From positions 7,936,001 through 8,000,000 of the forward strand of contig OU612065.1 in assembly GCA_914767715.1 (NCBI GenBank): a stretch of 64,000 nucleotides of DNA, given 5' to 3'. The notes under the pieces were generated by a model. That model saw nothing but the letters and a program-made list of their open reading frames with translations. It was not told the origin of the DNA and did not search any database. This document shows, one piece after another, positions 32,301 through 41,832 of this stretch (positions are counted from its first letter, which is position 1; every line of letters begins with the position of its first letter). Origin of the DNA: Membranipora membranacea (Eukaryota; Bryozoa; Gymnolaemata; Cheilostomatida; Membraniporidae). Both the position numbers and the translations under genes were made by a program.

Positions 32301-32894
32301 CTCATGAAGTCGGCATCCTGCGGCATTGAAAATAGTCACAATCTGCTTTGAGTCAGCCCTGACCATATGCATCGCTTTTTTGGTCGAGGCTACAATGAAA
32401 AAAAAAAGATTTTTTAGCTGGAGGGCTTTCGATTAAACACGGCCAAATAAGCTAAACTAACCAAATACACTATATAAACAGTAAAACATAGGCATATATA
32501 AGGGCTGTATAATGAGGTCAGCACATTCAATTAATAGACAGACTTTGTATAATACTCACCGATGGGACCTCCATATGTGGATCCGGCAATTTCATACTCT
32601 GATATATTCATGTGATCTGACCATGTCATCCTGTACAACTCAAACTTCCTGTAAGTAGATAGCAGTACAGGCACATACAAACAGCGCATGCTAAAACATT
32701 GTCAAAAAGGAGTTGAAAGCATGTAACTCTTGTGTAAGTTCACATCATACATCAACCAAAATGACTTTAAAGCGAATGCACTGATGTCATAAATGTGAAT
32801 GTATCATTCAGGAGTGGAGTTTAGTAGAAATGCTAACTCACCTGTAGAATTTCTCACCCAACGGGCTCCATTCAGCAGTCATAAACTCCGTCAT
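23353..32894 (-). CDS. VPS16: VPS16, core subunit of HOPS/CORVET tethering complexes
   Basis: Complete 830-aa protein (human about 839). Exons in order: 32842-32894, 32560-32648, 32295-32389, 31822-31947, 31440-31587, 31183-31301, 30838-30960, 30466-30694, 30167-30243, 29906-30031, 29233-29360, 28785-28923, 28220-28354, 26042-26150, 25691-25791, 25174-25278, 24945-25022, 24455-24621, 23800-24003, 23353-23494. The start [20 protein letters not shown] matches the VPS16 N-terminus. The beta-propeller half includes STYGGPI and [11 protein letters not shown]. The helical half has [76 protein letters not shown] and NLVLQQCT, all near-identical to VPS16 landmarks. It acts in endosome and lysosome fusion on the cytosolic membrane face. 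The 1.9 kb intron between exons 13 and 14 holds an oppositely oriented gene. Confidence 0.96.
24049..24069. repeat. (AT)n microsatellite
   Basis: About ten AT units in the VPS16 intron just before exon 19. Confidence 0.85.
24187..24442. mobile_element. MITE with 35-bp terminal inverted repeats and TA target duplication
   Basis: The terminal repeats start ATGGTCT(A/T)AACACACTTG and pair over 35 bases with a single mismatch. Each end is flanked by TA, as expected for Tc1/mariner-type insertion. Inside there is a partial duplication: gttgcaacctcag and cctcagctgatcctcagagg each occur more than once. No coding capacity. The right end stops 12 bases short of VPS16 exon 18, immediately beside its splice donor. 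Confidence 0.88.
24721..24735. repeat. Poly(A) tract
   Basis: About 15 consecutive A residues in the VPS16 intron between exons 17 and 18. Confidence 0.8.
24841..24906. repeat. 22-bp tandem repeat, three units
   Basis: The unit acaacacaataacgagtacctg is present three times with almost no divergence, ending about 40 bases from VPS16 exon 17. It is an intronic minisatellite that looks recent. Confidence 0.9.
26945..28022 (+). CDS. Nested gene: putative ciliary/sperm microtubule inner protein
   Basis: Complete 208-aa gene wholly inside a VPS16 intron on the opposite strand. Exons 26945-27047, 27343-27536 and 27693-28022 join in frame with good GT/AG sites and end in TAA. The protein is basic and lacks a signal peptide or membrane helix. 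The N-terminus ([18 protein letters not shown]) is probably helical. A lysine/serine-rich middle follows. The C-terminal half is the conserved-looking part: [20 protein letters not shown], then [18 protein letters not shown] and [11 protein letters not shown], then [11 protein letters not shown]. The SSW(D/E)YGW and GR...YL...R pattern reminds me of small sperm/cilia microtubule inner proteins such as the SPMIP1 (ATP6V1FNB) group. That is a tentative recollection, not a demonstrated match. The promoter probably lies in 26151-26944, inside the same intron. Confidence 0.75.
28140..28145 (+). promoter_or_regulatory. Possible poly(A) signal of the nested gene
   Basis: ATTAAA about 118 bases past the nested gene's TAA and before the next VPS16 exon (28220). 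It allows the nested transcript to end inside the host intron. Confidence 0.4.
29461..29509. repeat. 15-bp perfect foldback
   Basis: Arms ataatggtacaccag and ctggtgtaccattat are exact reverse complements with a 19-base loop. It lies in a VPS16 intron. Confidence 0.85.
29787..29837. repeat. 23-bp perfect foldback with 5-base loop
   Basis: Left arm 29787-29809 (begins agagtaagcatatc) and right arm 29815-29837 (ends gatatgcttactct) pair at every position around loop ggtat. It is the most stable hairpin seen in the window and lies in the VPS16 intron between exons 10 and 11. Confidence 0.92.
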
Positions 32895-33027
32895 TATCGG
32901 CGATAACTATAAAAACAATGAGCTTAGTTTAAGTATTTTTAAATATACTTTGTATAGCTTGCAAGTAAGGTTAAAAATATTGAGGTGAACTTTATTAGTA
33001 AAAAAAATGTTGGTTAAAATCGGAAGT

Positions 33028-33238
33028 TTTTGTCTCTGAAGACTGAGAAATACAGGTGTGGCCGCCATATTCGGCGCCAAGTTGTTCACACATGAGGCGT
33101 CAATTGAGCCCAGTAGAGAGTAGGCTGCAGCGGGATTCGAACCCGAGACGTCGTGGTTTGATTACATCAATGATTCCTCTCTAAAAATCACCATCTAGCA
33201 GTTGAACAACAGTATCTGAATCATCTGAGCCCCGCCTA
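33028..33238 (-). mobile_element. tRNA-derived SINE, family A, copy 2
   Basis: It shares with the 5067-5276 copy, in the same order, gaagactgagaaata, gccgccata(t/c)tcggcgccaag, caattgagcccagtag and ctgcag. It also shares a box B, GGTTCGAATCC, on the minus strand (33133-33143). The tRNA-like 5' part is longer and more divergent, with no clean box A. It is the older or more rearranged copy. Confidence 0.78.
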
Positions 33239-33333
33239 CACACCTTAGGTTCAAGCAAGGGTACCGCTACGACTTCTTGATTAAAGACATCAAAAACTAT
33301 ATACAGTTATCTTGTAGTATGAGGGGGTGTGGG

Positions 33334-33360
33334 ACCAAGGAGAGTCTCAATCTCCTTGGT
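33334..33360. repeat. 10-bp perfect foldback
   Basis: Arms accaaggaga and tctccttggt pair perfectly around a 7-base loop. Confidence 0.7.
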
Positions 33361-34777
33361 TTTTGATGATGTCTTTCTCCTGTATGTGCACTGTAGTTTG
33401 TGCAAGTCCAGTTATTTCTAGAATGGAAAGATACGTGGGTGTTGAACTTTTAATTGGTTTCAATTCTTCTACTTCCAGTTTCAAAGAAAAGCCTCCCATT
33501 ATAAGACTAGACTTGCACAACCGCAGGCACTTTGAGCCTGCCCTAAGCTTTGGGTCCCAGAAATTATGTTTTTGATGGCTTGGGCTATGGCAGCAAACTG
33601 TTTGCAAGTCAAATTTGTTGCTGTAGGCGTCTTTCAAACGAAAACTAGAAATTCCATCTCTATTTAGGAAACAAATATCACATGATCAAAAGCAACAAAT
33701 GGTAGAAGTGTAAATGCTGAAAACTGAACTGAAACTGTGTATAATTTAGAGGATAACTCTTAATTTAATCTGTCATCCTACCTCATTGCGCGAGTAGATA
33801 ACTCTAAGGAGCAGCGCCTTGCCAGGTTTTGGAAAATCAATAACAAAACTTCTATTACTACCTCACCAGGTCTAGGAATCTTGGTTGAAATAAACGTTCA
33901 GGAAATGGCTCTTCAGACACTCATTGTTGGAGTTATTAAAGATTTAATATAACAAGCTTCATCCTGGACATTGCTGATAAGATATATTGAGCACGTGAGA
34001 TGAGCTGGCACCGGGCACAAAAATAATTGACACCGGGCATCATGCACTTGGCACATCCTATGGCTAAATCATTTTGCAATTATTGAGTTGAATTTTTTGA
34101 AGCTTAATTGAGGACTAGTTTATTGAGTCAAGGTAGCGGAAAACATATCAGGATAGTTTTAAATTTTAATACTTTCAAAATAATGGATATAATATTTCAT
34201 TAAGGGACCCCAGGGAGAAGAGTATATTTTAGAGAAGAGAACTCTCCTACATTTGCAGCCTTACATATGTTTTTTTGGTATCTATTAAACATTACAGAGG
34301 AGCTTTTCTGGCACTTAATTTGGGCATTTGACTTATAAGACTCTTTTGGACAAAAAAACCTTTGCATGAAAAAACATGTTTTAGAGAAGAGCTAAGTAAT
34401 TTCAACATGACAGTAGAAAGGGTTACAGAGCTAAACATGGTAATCGTTCAAAAATACCTGAGGGTGGCTGTTTTGTTTGGGTGTTCGGCCTCTACTGGGT
34501 TGAATAGCAGACCATGTTATTTACTCTACTACTGTCATAAAAGAGTTTTTCTTGTTACCAAGGACCTAAGCCTCATGAACATGAATCTTCATATGTTCTG
34601 AACTTGTGGGTCCCAAACATACATGTTGGCAGACCCAGAAATCAGAAGGTACACGCGAACGAATTTCAAAATCGGAGGACCAATCTGTGCGGGTGCAATT
34701 TAGGCCTTGTTAATCAAATTTCAAAGCCAAAACTTGACTTTTCTTTATAATTCGCATCACTCTACCTTGGGCAGGCA

Positions 34778-35000
34778 GGGTGGCGTAGTGTTTAGGATTC
34801 GAGCTTCTCAATCTGAGAGTTTCAGGTTCGAATCGTGGTCACTACCCATTCCGCTCAAGGAGGTGAGCTCTCCGGACAATAGCCTAGCTTGCCCACTCCT
34901 ACCTTGTACTGGAGTGCGCCAAATAGATGTGATTTATCTTATGTAAGGATATTCTCATTTGCCCGAAAAGGGCCTTGAATAGCAAAATAAAGTTTATATT
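34778..35000 (+). mobile_element. tRNA-derived SINE, family B
   Basis: The head ggtggcgtagtgtttagg resembles a tRNA 5' half. Box B-like GGTTCGAATCG lies at 34825-34835, and tcactacc closes an imperfect acceptor-like stem. A body and an AT-rich tail follow (gcccgaaaagggcc, then aaaataaagtttata). The anticodon arm does not fold as a normal 5-bp stem with a 7-base loop, so a working tRNA gene is unlikely. The body differs from family A. Confidence 0.7.
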
Positions 35001-35334
35001 AATTAATTAAAATTAAATTATGTTAATGATATTGTCTTCATCTAGGAGGAACAGCATACAAGCAGTAATGGTAATAAGCAAATACTTAGGATGCGGACTG
35101 TGGTGGTAGGAAAGCACAGTGCGTTTTAGGGTCAACAATTTTCGGAGAGAAGGAAGCTGAAAAAAGGGAGGAAAGAGGAAGATAGGGAGGGGATGGGAAT
35201 TACCCCTAAAATTGGGAGCCTCCCTACCAAGTAGAGAGACTTGTCAGGTATGGTCCCAAATCCTCAACTTTACCAGTAACCCTATGTCTTCATTTAATGG
35301 CATAGAGTCTTCAAAATTGATCATTTTGCTTTTT

Positions 35335-35340
35335 TTTATT
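35335..35340 (-). promoter_or_regulatory. Possible SLC16 poly(A) signal
   Basis: tttatt on the + strand, AATAAA on the minus strand, about 82 bases past the transporter stop codon. Confidence 0.5.
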
Positions 35341-35421
35341 GATAGGAAGACAGATACATCAATTTAAAAATTACCATAAAAAATGTTATGATATTAATTT
35401 CTTTATAAAGGTCTAAATATG

Positions 35422-38400
35422 TCAAAGCTTGCTTTCAGGACTACTTGCTGCATGGCCATTAGTAGTTGGTGTAACTCTATGACGATCTGAATATGGTACA
35501 AGAATAGGCCTATATAAAAATGCATAGACTATATACAAAACAAATGCACAAAACATGCAAGCACCAGCATAATAGAACGAAGTACCAGAGCCTGCTTTCT
35601 CTTCCAGTTGGGCGCCAACTACTGGGCCAATTAGACTAGCGACCCCAGCAGCGGCCATCTCATAACCATATACTAAATATAAAAGGTGAGAGCCATTCAA
35701 ATGCTCTATCAGGCTACCAAGGTTAGCACACAATGCGCCATAGCTAGCGCCTAGAAAAAATATACTTATTGTGACACCTAATTTACTGTGTATAAGAAAT
35801 GGTACGATGACAGTTGAAATCATCATAATAAAATTACATATTGAGTGAAAATGATACCTGTTAATGTGCATTTTCTTATGATTAGCCCAATATGAGCCGA
35901 TAGTGAGAAGTAAGGACCCAACAAAACTCCCTACTCCGTACAGAGTCATCACCATACTGGCATCTGTGTCACTGTAATCATTCTCAATACAGTAACTATA
36001 TGTGATAACTGCAGTAACTGCTCCACCCATGTTCCATAAGAAGGCATTAGCAACAAAAGTAGCCACAGGTGGTTTAATCAGGAGGTTTATGTGTTCTCTC
36101 AGGGTATGATGTTCTTCATTGTGATCCTCTGCTATCTCATGCTGAAGTTCAACTTCTGTGCTCTGAGATAGAAGTTTCACAGAACCAATGTCTTCCTGTT
36201 TATCGTCGGGATGTTCGTGATCAGTGCTACCATTTGATGGAACTAATTCAGGACTCTCTGGAGTAGCATCGCTCAGCAGACTCTCGTTTCCATTTAGATC
36301 AGCAAGCTTCGAATCCTTCTCCTTCAAAGTATAAGTTATCCACAGTTGGAACAAAACTTCATCTCATTATAAACATTACTACATACAGTATTATGCATCT
36401 AGTATACACACAAAACTTAATTTAAATCCTGGATAATCCGCATGATGGAAAGTGTGAGCTGTTAGTGCCAAGAAAAATGGAATACCATGGAGAGGACACA
36501 ACACATTTATTGTTAGCTACAGTAGGTCACTGCGAGAAAGGAGGCTAAACATATTTCATATTAATAACAATGACTGCATGGTGACATTACTATATAGTAT
36601 ATGTAACTGCTGAAACAAGGATGTCTCTTGTTTAGCCTGACTCTTTTTCAAATGTAGCCTTTCTTCCAGGTTGACTATGAAAAAATAGGGGTATAAATTC
36701 ACCAAAAACCTCGTCCAAGTACTCAGCCGTTTGTGGCTTTACGTTATCATAATTGTAATACCACAAACACCCCCCCCCCCCCCCGTGCGGAGCATTTCAG
36801 CTAACCAAAACCTATTGTCAACCTTCAAAATGTTGTCAAAAATCCCTAACAATCTTCCAAGCTCATATATTCCAATCGAGGACACAAAAGACTGCATTAT
36901 AAATGAAATATCTCTCAGGTATATTTGGTCTCTAGTTATTGGCACAAGATAATGATGGTATCCACAGTACTCGTTTTTCTAAAGTTTTGAAACAATTTGA
37001 CTAACCTGTTCAGAGACATTTTCCTTTTTGGGACGACATGAGGGTCCTGGGGCCCCTTTAAAGGTTATGCCACATGGAACGGCAACAGCCAACATTGCAG
37101 ATATCACTAGAATAGAGTTCCGATAAGACAGATGATTGAAGATCTCTGTAGTTATGAATGGAAAAACCACCTGTAAAGAAAGTCAAAGGCTGTACACCTC
37201 ATCTGGTTTTTTTAGACATCAGCAATCACTTTGACTACTGGAAAATTACGTGAAGTACGAGTAAAATGTCAATGAACTAATCGTCTCATATAATGTCCAG
37301 TCTGGAAAAGGCCACGCTCAGTAATCAATATATCCATCCACTGAAATCTTCTTATGGGATACAGATTAAATGTCACAGGATGAAACATGTATGACCTGTA
37401 GATGAGTGTATGACCTTGGAACAGGGTTGAAAATTCCTATTTCCAGAGAGAAACTTGATGTGTGTAAACATAATGCCACAGTAGAACAATACAGGATCAT
37501 CCCGGTATTTATTAATATACAACCATGTCTTAAAAATGCCACAGAAATTAACAAATGCCAATGACATCCTTCCTCCCAGCATCCTGTTCTTATTAGCAGT
37601 AAGTTAAGCTGTTTATGGTTGTTCTTTTGAGTGACAGCAATAGGTCAGCGTGTAAACTTACTGCAGCTGCATCCGATCCCATGGCACTGGCAGCGTAAGC
37701 CATGTGCTGGTGACGATCAAAGTACACTGTCAGTATCTTCATTGTACAGATGTGGCTGCAACAGGACGCAAAACCTGTAATATTATAACAGTTTTGTAAA
37801 ACGTTGACCGGCATCAGGTATCTGAATTTCAATAAAGGTTATAGATACAAACGGTCAGCACAAAGTCTGGCATCAGCTGAATAACTCAACCAAATATAAC
37901 TTTGGTTTTCTCTCATCCCATTTTATTGTTGTGATTGTTAAATTTTTCTGACAGTTAGTTGCCATTAACATGTATGGCTCTGATACCAGCTTGAACAACT
38001 TCGAAAAATTTATTTTAGAGGGCTACTGGCAAAGAAAACTTGTCCACTTCGTCTTTCAAATGATACAATTATATGGTACTATAATGAACTGAAAAATTGT
38101 AAGGTCTGCTGACATAATCTTTGTCATCATAATTTTTCGCATCGTCTCACCATGACTGAGAAGGCATTATTTTCAAATTAATTGATTACATTTGAATAAA
38201 CCTTCTTGTTTTTGTTGGCAAAACCAAAAGATTGCGTTTTTTTGCATAGGTGCTCAACACTAATAATGACTTGTTACAGCACTTGAAGCCAGTCATGAGG
38301 TTTAATCTGAAACTTTCACATCATTGCGGCTCAATACGATAGTGTTTGTGGTATTTTGCTAACAAGATATGTTGCAAAAACCACCCCAATGTTATTCAAA

Positions 38401-39904
38401 CTCTGACATCTATCTACCAAATTTGTTTATATTGGTGTATTTTCAACCAGAGAGTAAATGAGAAGAAACTTATTGATAGAGTCAAGGGCCAGTTAATAAT
38501 CCAGACTTCTCAGACTGAACCCTGAGATGGTCTTCTGTTCCAAACAACCCTTACAGCATTGGGTTATAGTGACCAAGCTGATAATGCATGCATGCCATAA
38601 ATAAATGTACTAGGGATGGCAAAACAGGTGTATATAACTCATATGAAAGCTGCTCAAATACTTTTTGTTTACCAATGACCTGTCAAAGCACCATTCTTTA
38701 GCAGAGGTTTAACCATATATTGATAACAGACAGAAGTTGGCTGATAGATGATCAATAGACAATAACAATTAGTTCTGTTGCATGATTTTGGACACTTATG
38801 CTGGTTAGGTGGCGATATGGTTACAAGATAATCAGTCATACTGCGACTCTTTCTATGTATATATACACACAATACTAACACTATCAATACCTGAGATAAA
38901 TGAGAAAGTGGGGATAACCTGCCACCATGATGTCACAAATGCACTAGCCAGAAAGCCAGCTATGTGAATTACGGTTGAAGCTATGGTCATAGCTCGCACT
39001 CCAAGTTTACCGATGAATATTGCTGCGACTGGGCCTGGAAAAGAAAATCAGTCACGATCAATCATAGTTGCATTGAACTTGATGATGTTGTAATAATACA
39101 CTGTTCAAATAAAAACTTAAATAAATCCATAAATATTATAATAGTGCTGTCTGCCAGGCACTCGCTAGTCCGTTACACCTTTAGACAAAGGACCTTGGCA
39201 TGTATTGACTGGTCTCAACATAATAGAGCTATTGAAACGATTACTGTGCTAAATAATTACCAGTATTGCAAAGCCTGTAGTAGGTGCAACAAAGCCAGCA
39301 CTGTCTGTAAGCTACATGTACATATTTATTTATGATCTGGCTTAAAATTCTGTATACAATGTCTATAATGCCAAATCAGTTATGCCAAATCTGCTAATTG
39401 GCTAATAATCCTAGTTATCATCAGTATGATAATGGTAATGTAGGCTGCTGTGTGAAAATTTGATGCTGATTTCAAATTCGCGCCTTTTCAGACTATGACC
39501 TTGTTATCACATCAACGTGATAAGTTGCTGCGGGAGTTAAGCGTGGAAGATTTGTCGCTGCAGCTCTGAGAGTGGTTCCAAACAGCGATTCCACCTCCCC
39601 TCACTCATTCTAACCCGAATAAACTTAATCTAACGGATTATTACCTAGTTTTCCTAGGCAGTGATCAAAACACAACGACAATTCGATAAACAACTGGCAC
39701 TATCTACTTACCGCTGACAAGTAGTACCGCAATCAGCACAGAGCCAATCCATGATACCTCAGTCAGCTGAGCATTGAATACCTTAGTGTATTGAGCTGTC
39801 AGCACGCTGATTATCCCAAAACAGAAGCCAATGCACATAAAGTTAATAACCATAGAGCTTAGCAGCACGAGCCAGGCATAACCGCTGTCCTTCTGTATGA
39901 CCAT
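35422..39904 (-). CDS. Monocarboxylate transporter-like major facilitator (SLC16 family)
   Basis: Complete 504-aa membrane transporter. Exons: 39712-39904, 38891-39034, 37662-37774, 37006-37170, 35422-36321. The start MVIQKDSGYAWLVLLSS carries the SLC16 signature preceding helix 1, [D/E]G(G/Y)(W/A)GW-like, followed by SWIGSVLIAVLLVSGP at helix 2. Several hydrophobic helices follow (for example GVRAMTIASTVIHIAGFLAS, NSILVISAMLAVAVPCGI). A long acidic cytoplasmic loop (about residues 205-295, rich in E, D and S) separates the two six-helix halves, as in MCTs. The second half contains VMTLYGVGSFVGSLLLTIGS and ISIFFLGASYGALCANLGSL. It would move monocarboxylates or related solutes across the plasma membrane; the substrate cannot be read from the sequence. 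The last exon encodes 299 residues without interruption. Confidence 0.9.
36770..36784. repeat. Poly(C) tract, 15 bases
   Basis: An uninterrupted run of C in the intron between the last two transporter exons. It is G-rich on the transcribed-message strand and unusual in this AT-rich DNA; the exact length may be a sequencing estimate. Confidence 0.85.
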
Positions 39905-41337
39905 TCTAAAACACGGTCAGAGATTGAGTGAGGATGAGAGAAATTGAATTAATAATTATGTTGCAATCGGCTCATTATCATCTCCTCAACCGACTTCAAA
40001 TACAATCAGCTATTGATTTTTCGTGCAATTACTGTTGGCATCAAGAACAGCAGTCTAGTATAGTATGATATCAATCAGCTGCATGTAAAACAGTTGCAAT
40101 GCCGCAAGGTGAAAAACGAGGTCGGTAGAGGGTCCTTACGTGCAATGCAGTGCATATTCAGAGTTCTTGCTCTAAAATCTTATACTTACATGAATGCGAC
40201 AAGAGTAAGTAAATTTCGAGCGTCCTGCTGTCCCGGTGAGGATTATGTCATCGCTGATCCTAATGTCTGAGATATAAGTAGGAGATGAAAGGTGGAGTGC
40301 ACAGCTGAGTATTTTGATACTAACTACTTTACCTGTTCCACTATGTCATACTCCTGGGAGAATAATGCAGCTGTGAATGCAATGAGTAACTCAGCATCAT
40401 TGCTCTGATGAATGAATGATAAGAATTAAACCAATAAGTGATAAGTGACTTAGCATTTTGGACCAATCATGAGCCATCATACAACAAGCAACAAATTTAT
40501 GTGTTTTGATTGGTCAAAGTTTGTTAAATAAAAAACCCACATAATCTTCAACTTCCATTGTGCCACGCTGACGAGACATTCTACTCCCGTTGTGGTCTGC
40601 GTTTTACCTCACGTTTATATGGATTCTGTGCATTACCCGTAGCCGATGATGGTAAAACTAAATATGGGCCTAAAAAATTTCTGACATACTTATGGTATAC
40701 ACGTTAAAATTGTTGATAAAAGGAATGTTCTCGATCATCATAACAGTATTTTTAATCAGTCTGGTTCATTGAAAATATAGTCATTAATGAGGTAAAGACC
40801 TACAGGAGATGGTGACAGCAATGCTTCATTGTATTACCACAGAAACTCAAAGAAATCTAAAAACACTAGTCCTGATAATATAGTCCAGCTAGCCTAACTT
40901 CGTCAAGAGGGTTATATGTGCAGAAACTTTACTAATATCAAAAACCAGAAACTATACTGTTCACTGTACACTATAAATGTACAAGTTATTACAACCATCT
41001 GAAAAAAAGTACACATCCACAACAGTCATGAGATAATTTAATGAGTAATAGTGGAAAGTACAAACAAAACATCCCTCTTTGTTGTATAGACCCAGCGTTG
41101 TCAGCTGGTTTGTGAAAAATAAAATGTCATGAATTTGAGGTATAAACAAAATTATGAAAAATATGCAAGTTTCATGGCAGAGTGCAGTTAAAGGTGACCT
41201 GATAATTTATCCTGGCATTGTTTGTAAAAAAAAAGAAGATTTATTCATTCAACTGCCCAGAGGATTGCTCTGTGCATTTTCAAAAATAAATAAGAGATAA
41301 CATAATTCTTTATATAAAAAAGCCCTGCCGTGTGTAC
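39905..41337. other. Spacer between FRAS1-like 3' end and SLC16 start
   Basis: About 1.4 kb without a gene. It holds the transporter's upstream region and perhaps 5' UTR exons, and the FRAS1-like 3' UTR with a minus-strand AATAAA at 41240-41245. Confidence 0.6.
41240..41245 (-). promoter_or_regulatory. Possible FRAS1-like poly(A) signal
   Basis: tttatt on the + strand, AATAAA on the minus strand, about 93 bases beyond the stop codon. Confidence 0.5.
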
Positions 41338-41832
41338 TCACACAGCGGTACCCACAGTCTTGTCACCGTTGTGTAAGGTTATATGTCGTATAGCTTCGTC
41401 ATATTTAGGCGGCGGTGGAGGCAGAATAACAGCATCACAATTTTCCCGCACAGTAGCAGTACCAGAGGCGGATGCTAAGTTAGTTTTTCTTCTGACATAG
41501 TATACAATGCCTGCTCCGGCTATAATAACCACTACTACTACTATTATTAGCACCACAATCACTGCTTGGCTTACAATAAACCTCGTCGAAACAACTTCCT
41601 GAGTAACAATTTTGGTGTTGCCGTCACTACTTTCCCTATTTTCTAAAATATCACGATTGGTTGAAACATCCTGTTTTGTAGAATACTGCTTCATATTAAT
41701 CATTATAAGATTTGTTCCTGTGCGAAGTTTGTCTTCAGATACAGCTCGGCGCTTTCTTCTATCATACAGGAGTGAATCTGCAGAACCGATTCTGTAGAGA
41801 ATGTGAACATGCCAACTCTGTCCTGATGTGTA
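41338..41832 (-). other. FRAS1: FRAS1-like last exon: cleavage site, membrane helix, cytoplasmic tail
   Basis: The exon encodes 164 aa and the stop. After YTSGQSWHVHILYRI comes DRRKRRAV, a furin-type basic site at the place where FREM2 has an equivalent RRNRR. A strongly hydrophobic helix (SQAVIVVLIIVVVVVIIAGA) follows, then YVRRK as stop-transfer. The tail contains PPPPPKYDEA, which includes a PPxY motif able to bind WW domains. It ends GTAV, a class I PDZ ligand (T at -2, V at 0). FRAS1 and FREM2 tails bind the PDZ protein GRIP1, so the same contact is inferred. Confidence 0.9.

Larger units (their letters stand above)
32895..35421. other. VPS16 upstream / SLC16 downstream spacer
   Basis: About 2.5 kb without a supportable gene. 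It holds the VPS16 promoter side, two SINEs of different families, a 10-bp foldback and the SLC16 3' UTR. A minus-strand open frame at 33347-33637 has no recognisable domain. A stretch near 33385-33530 carries partly paired arms around gtttgtgcaagtc and gacttgcacaac, and may be another decayed inverted-repeat element. Confidence 0.6.

Noticed and set aside
33347-33637. 96-codon minus-strand open frame in the VPS16-SLC16 spacer
   Set aside because: No recognisable domain or splice partners, and it overlaps a likely decayed inverted repeat.
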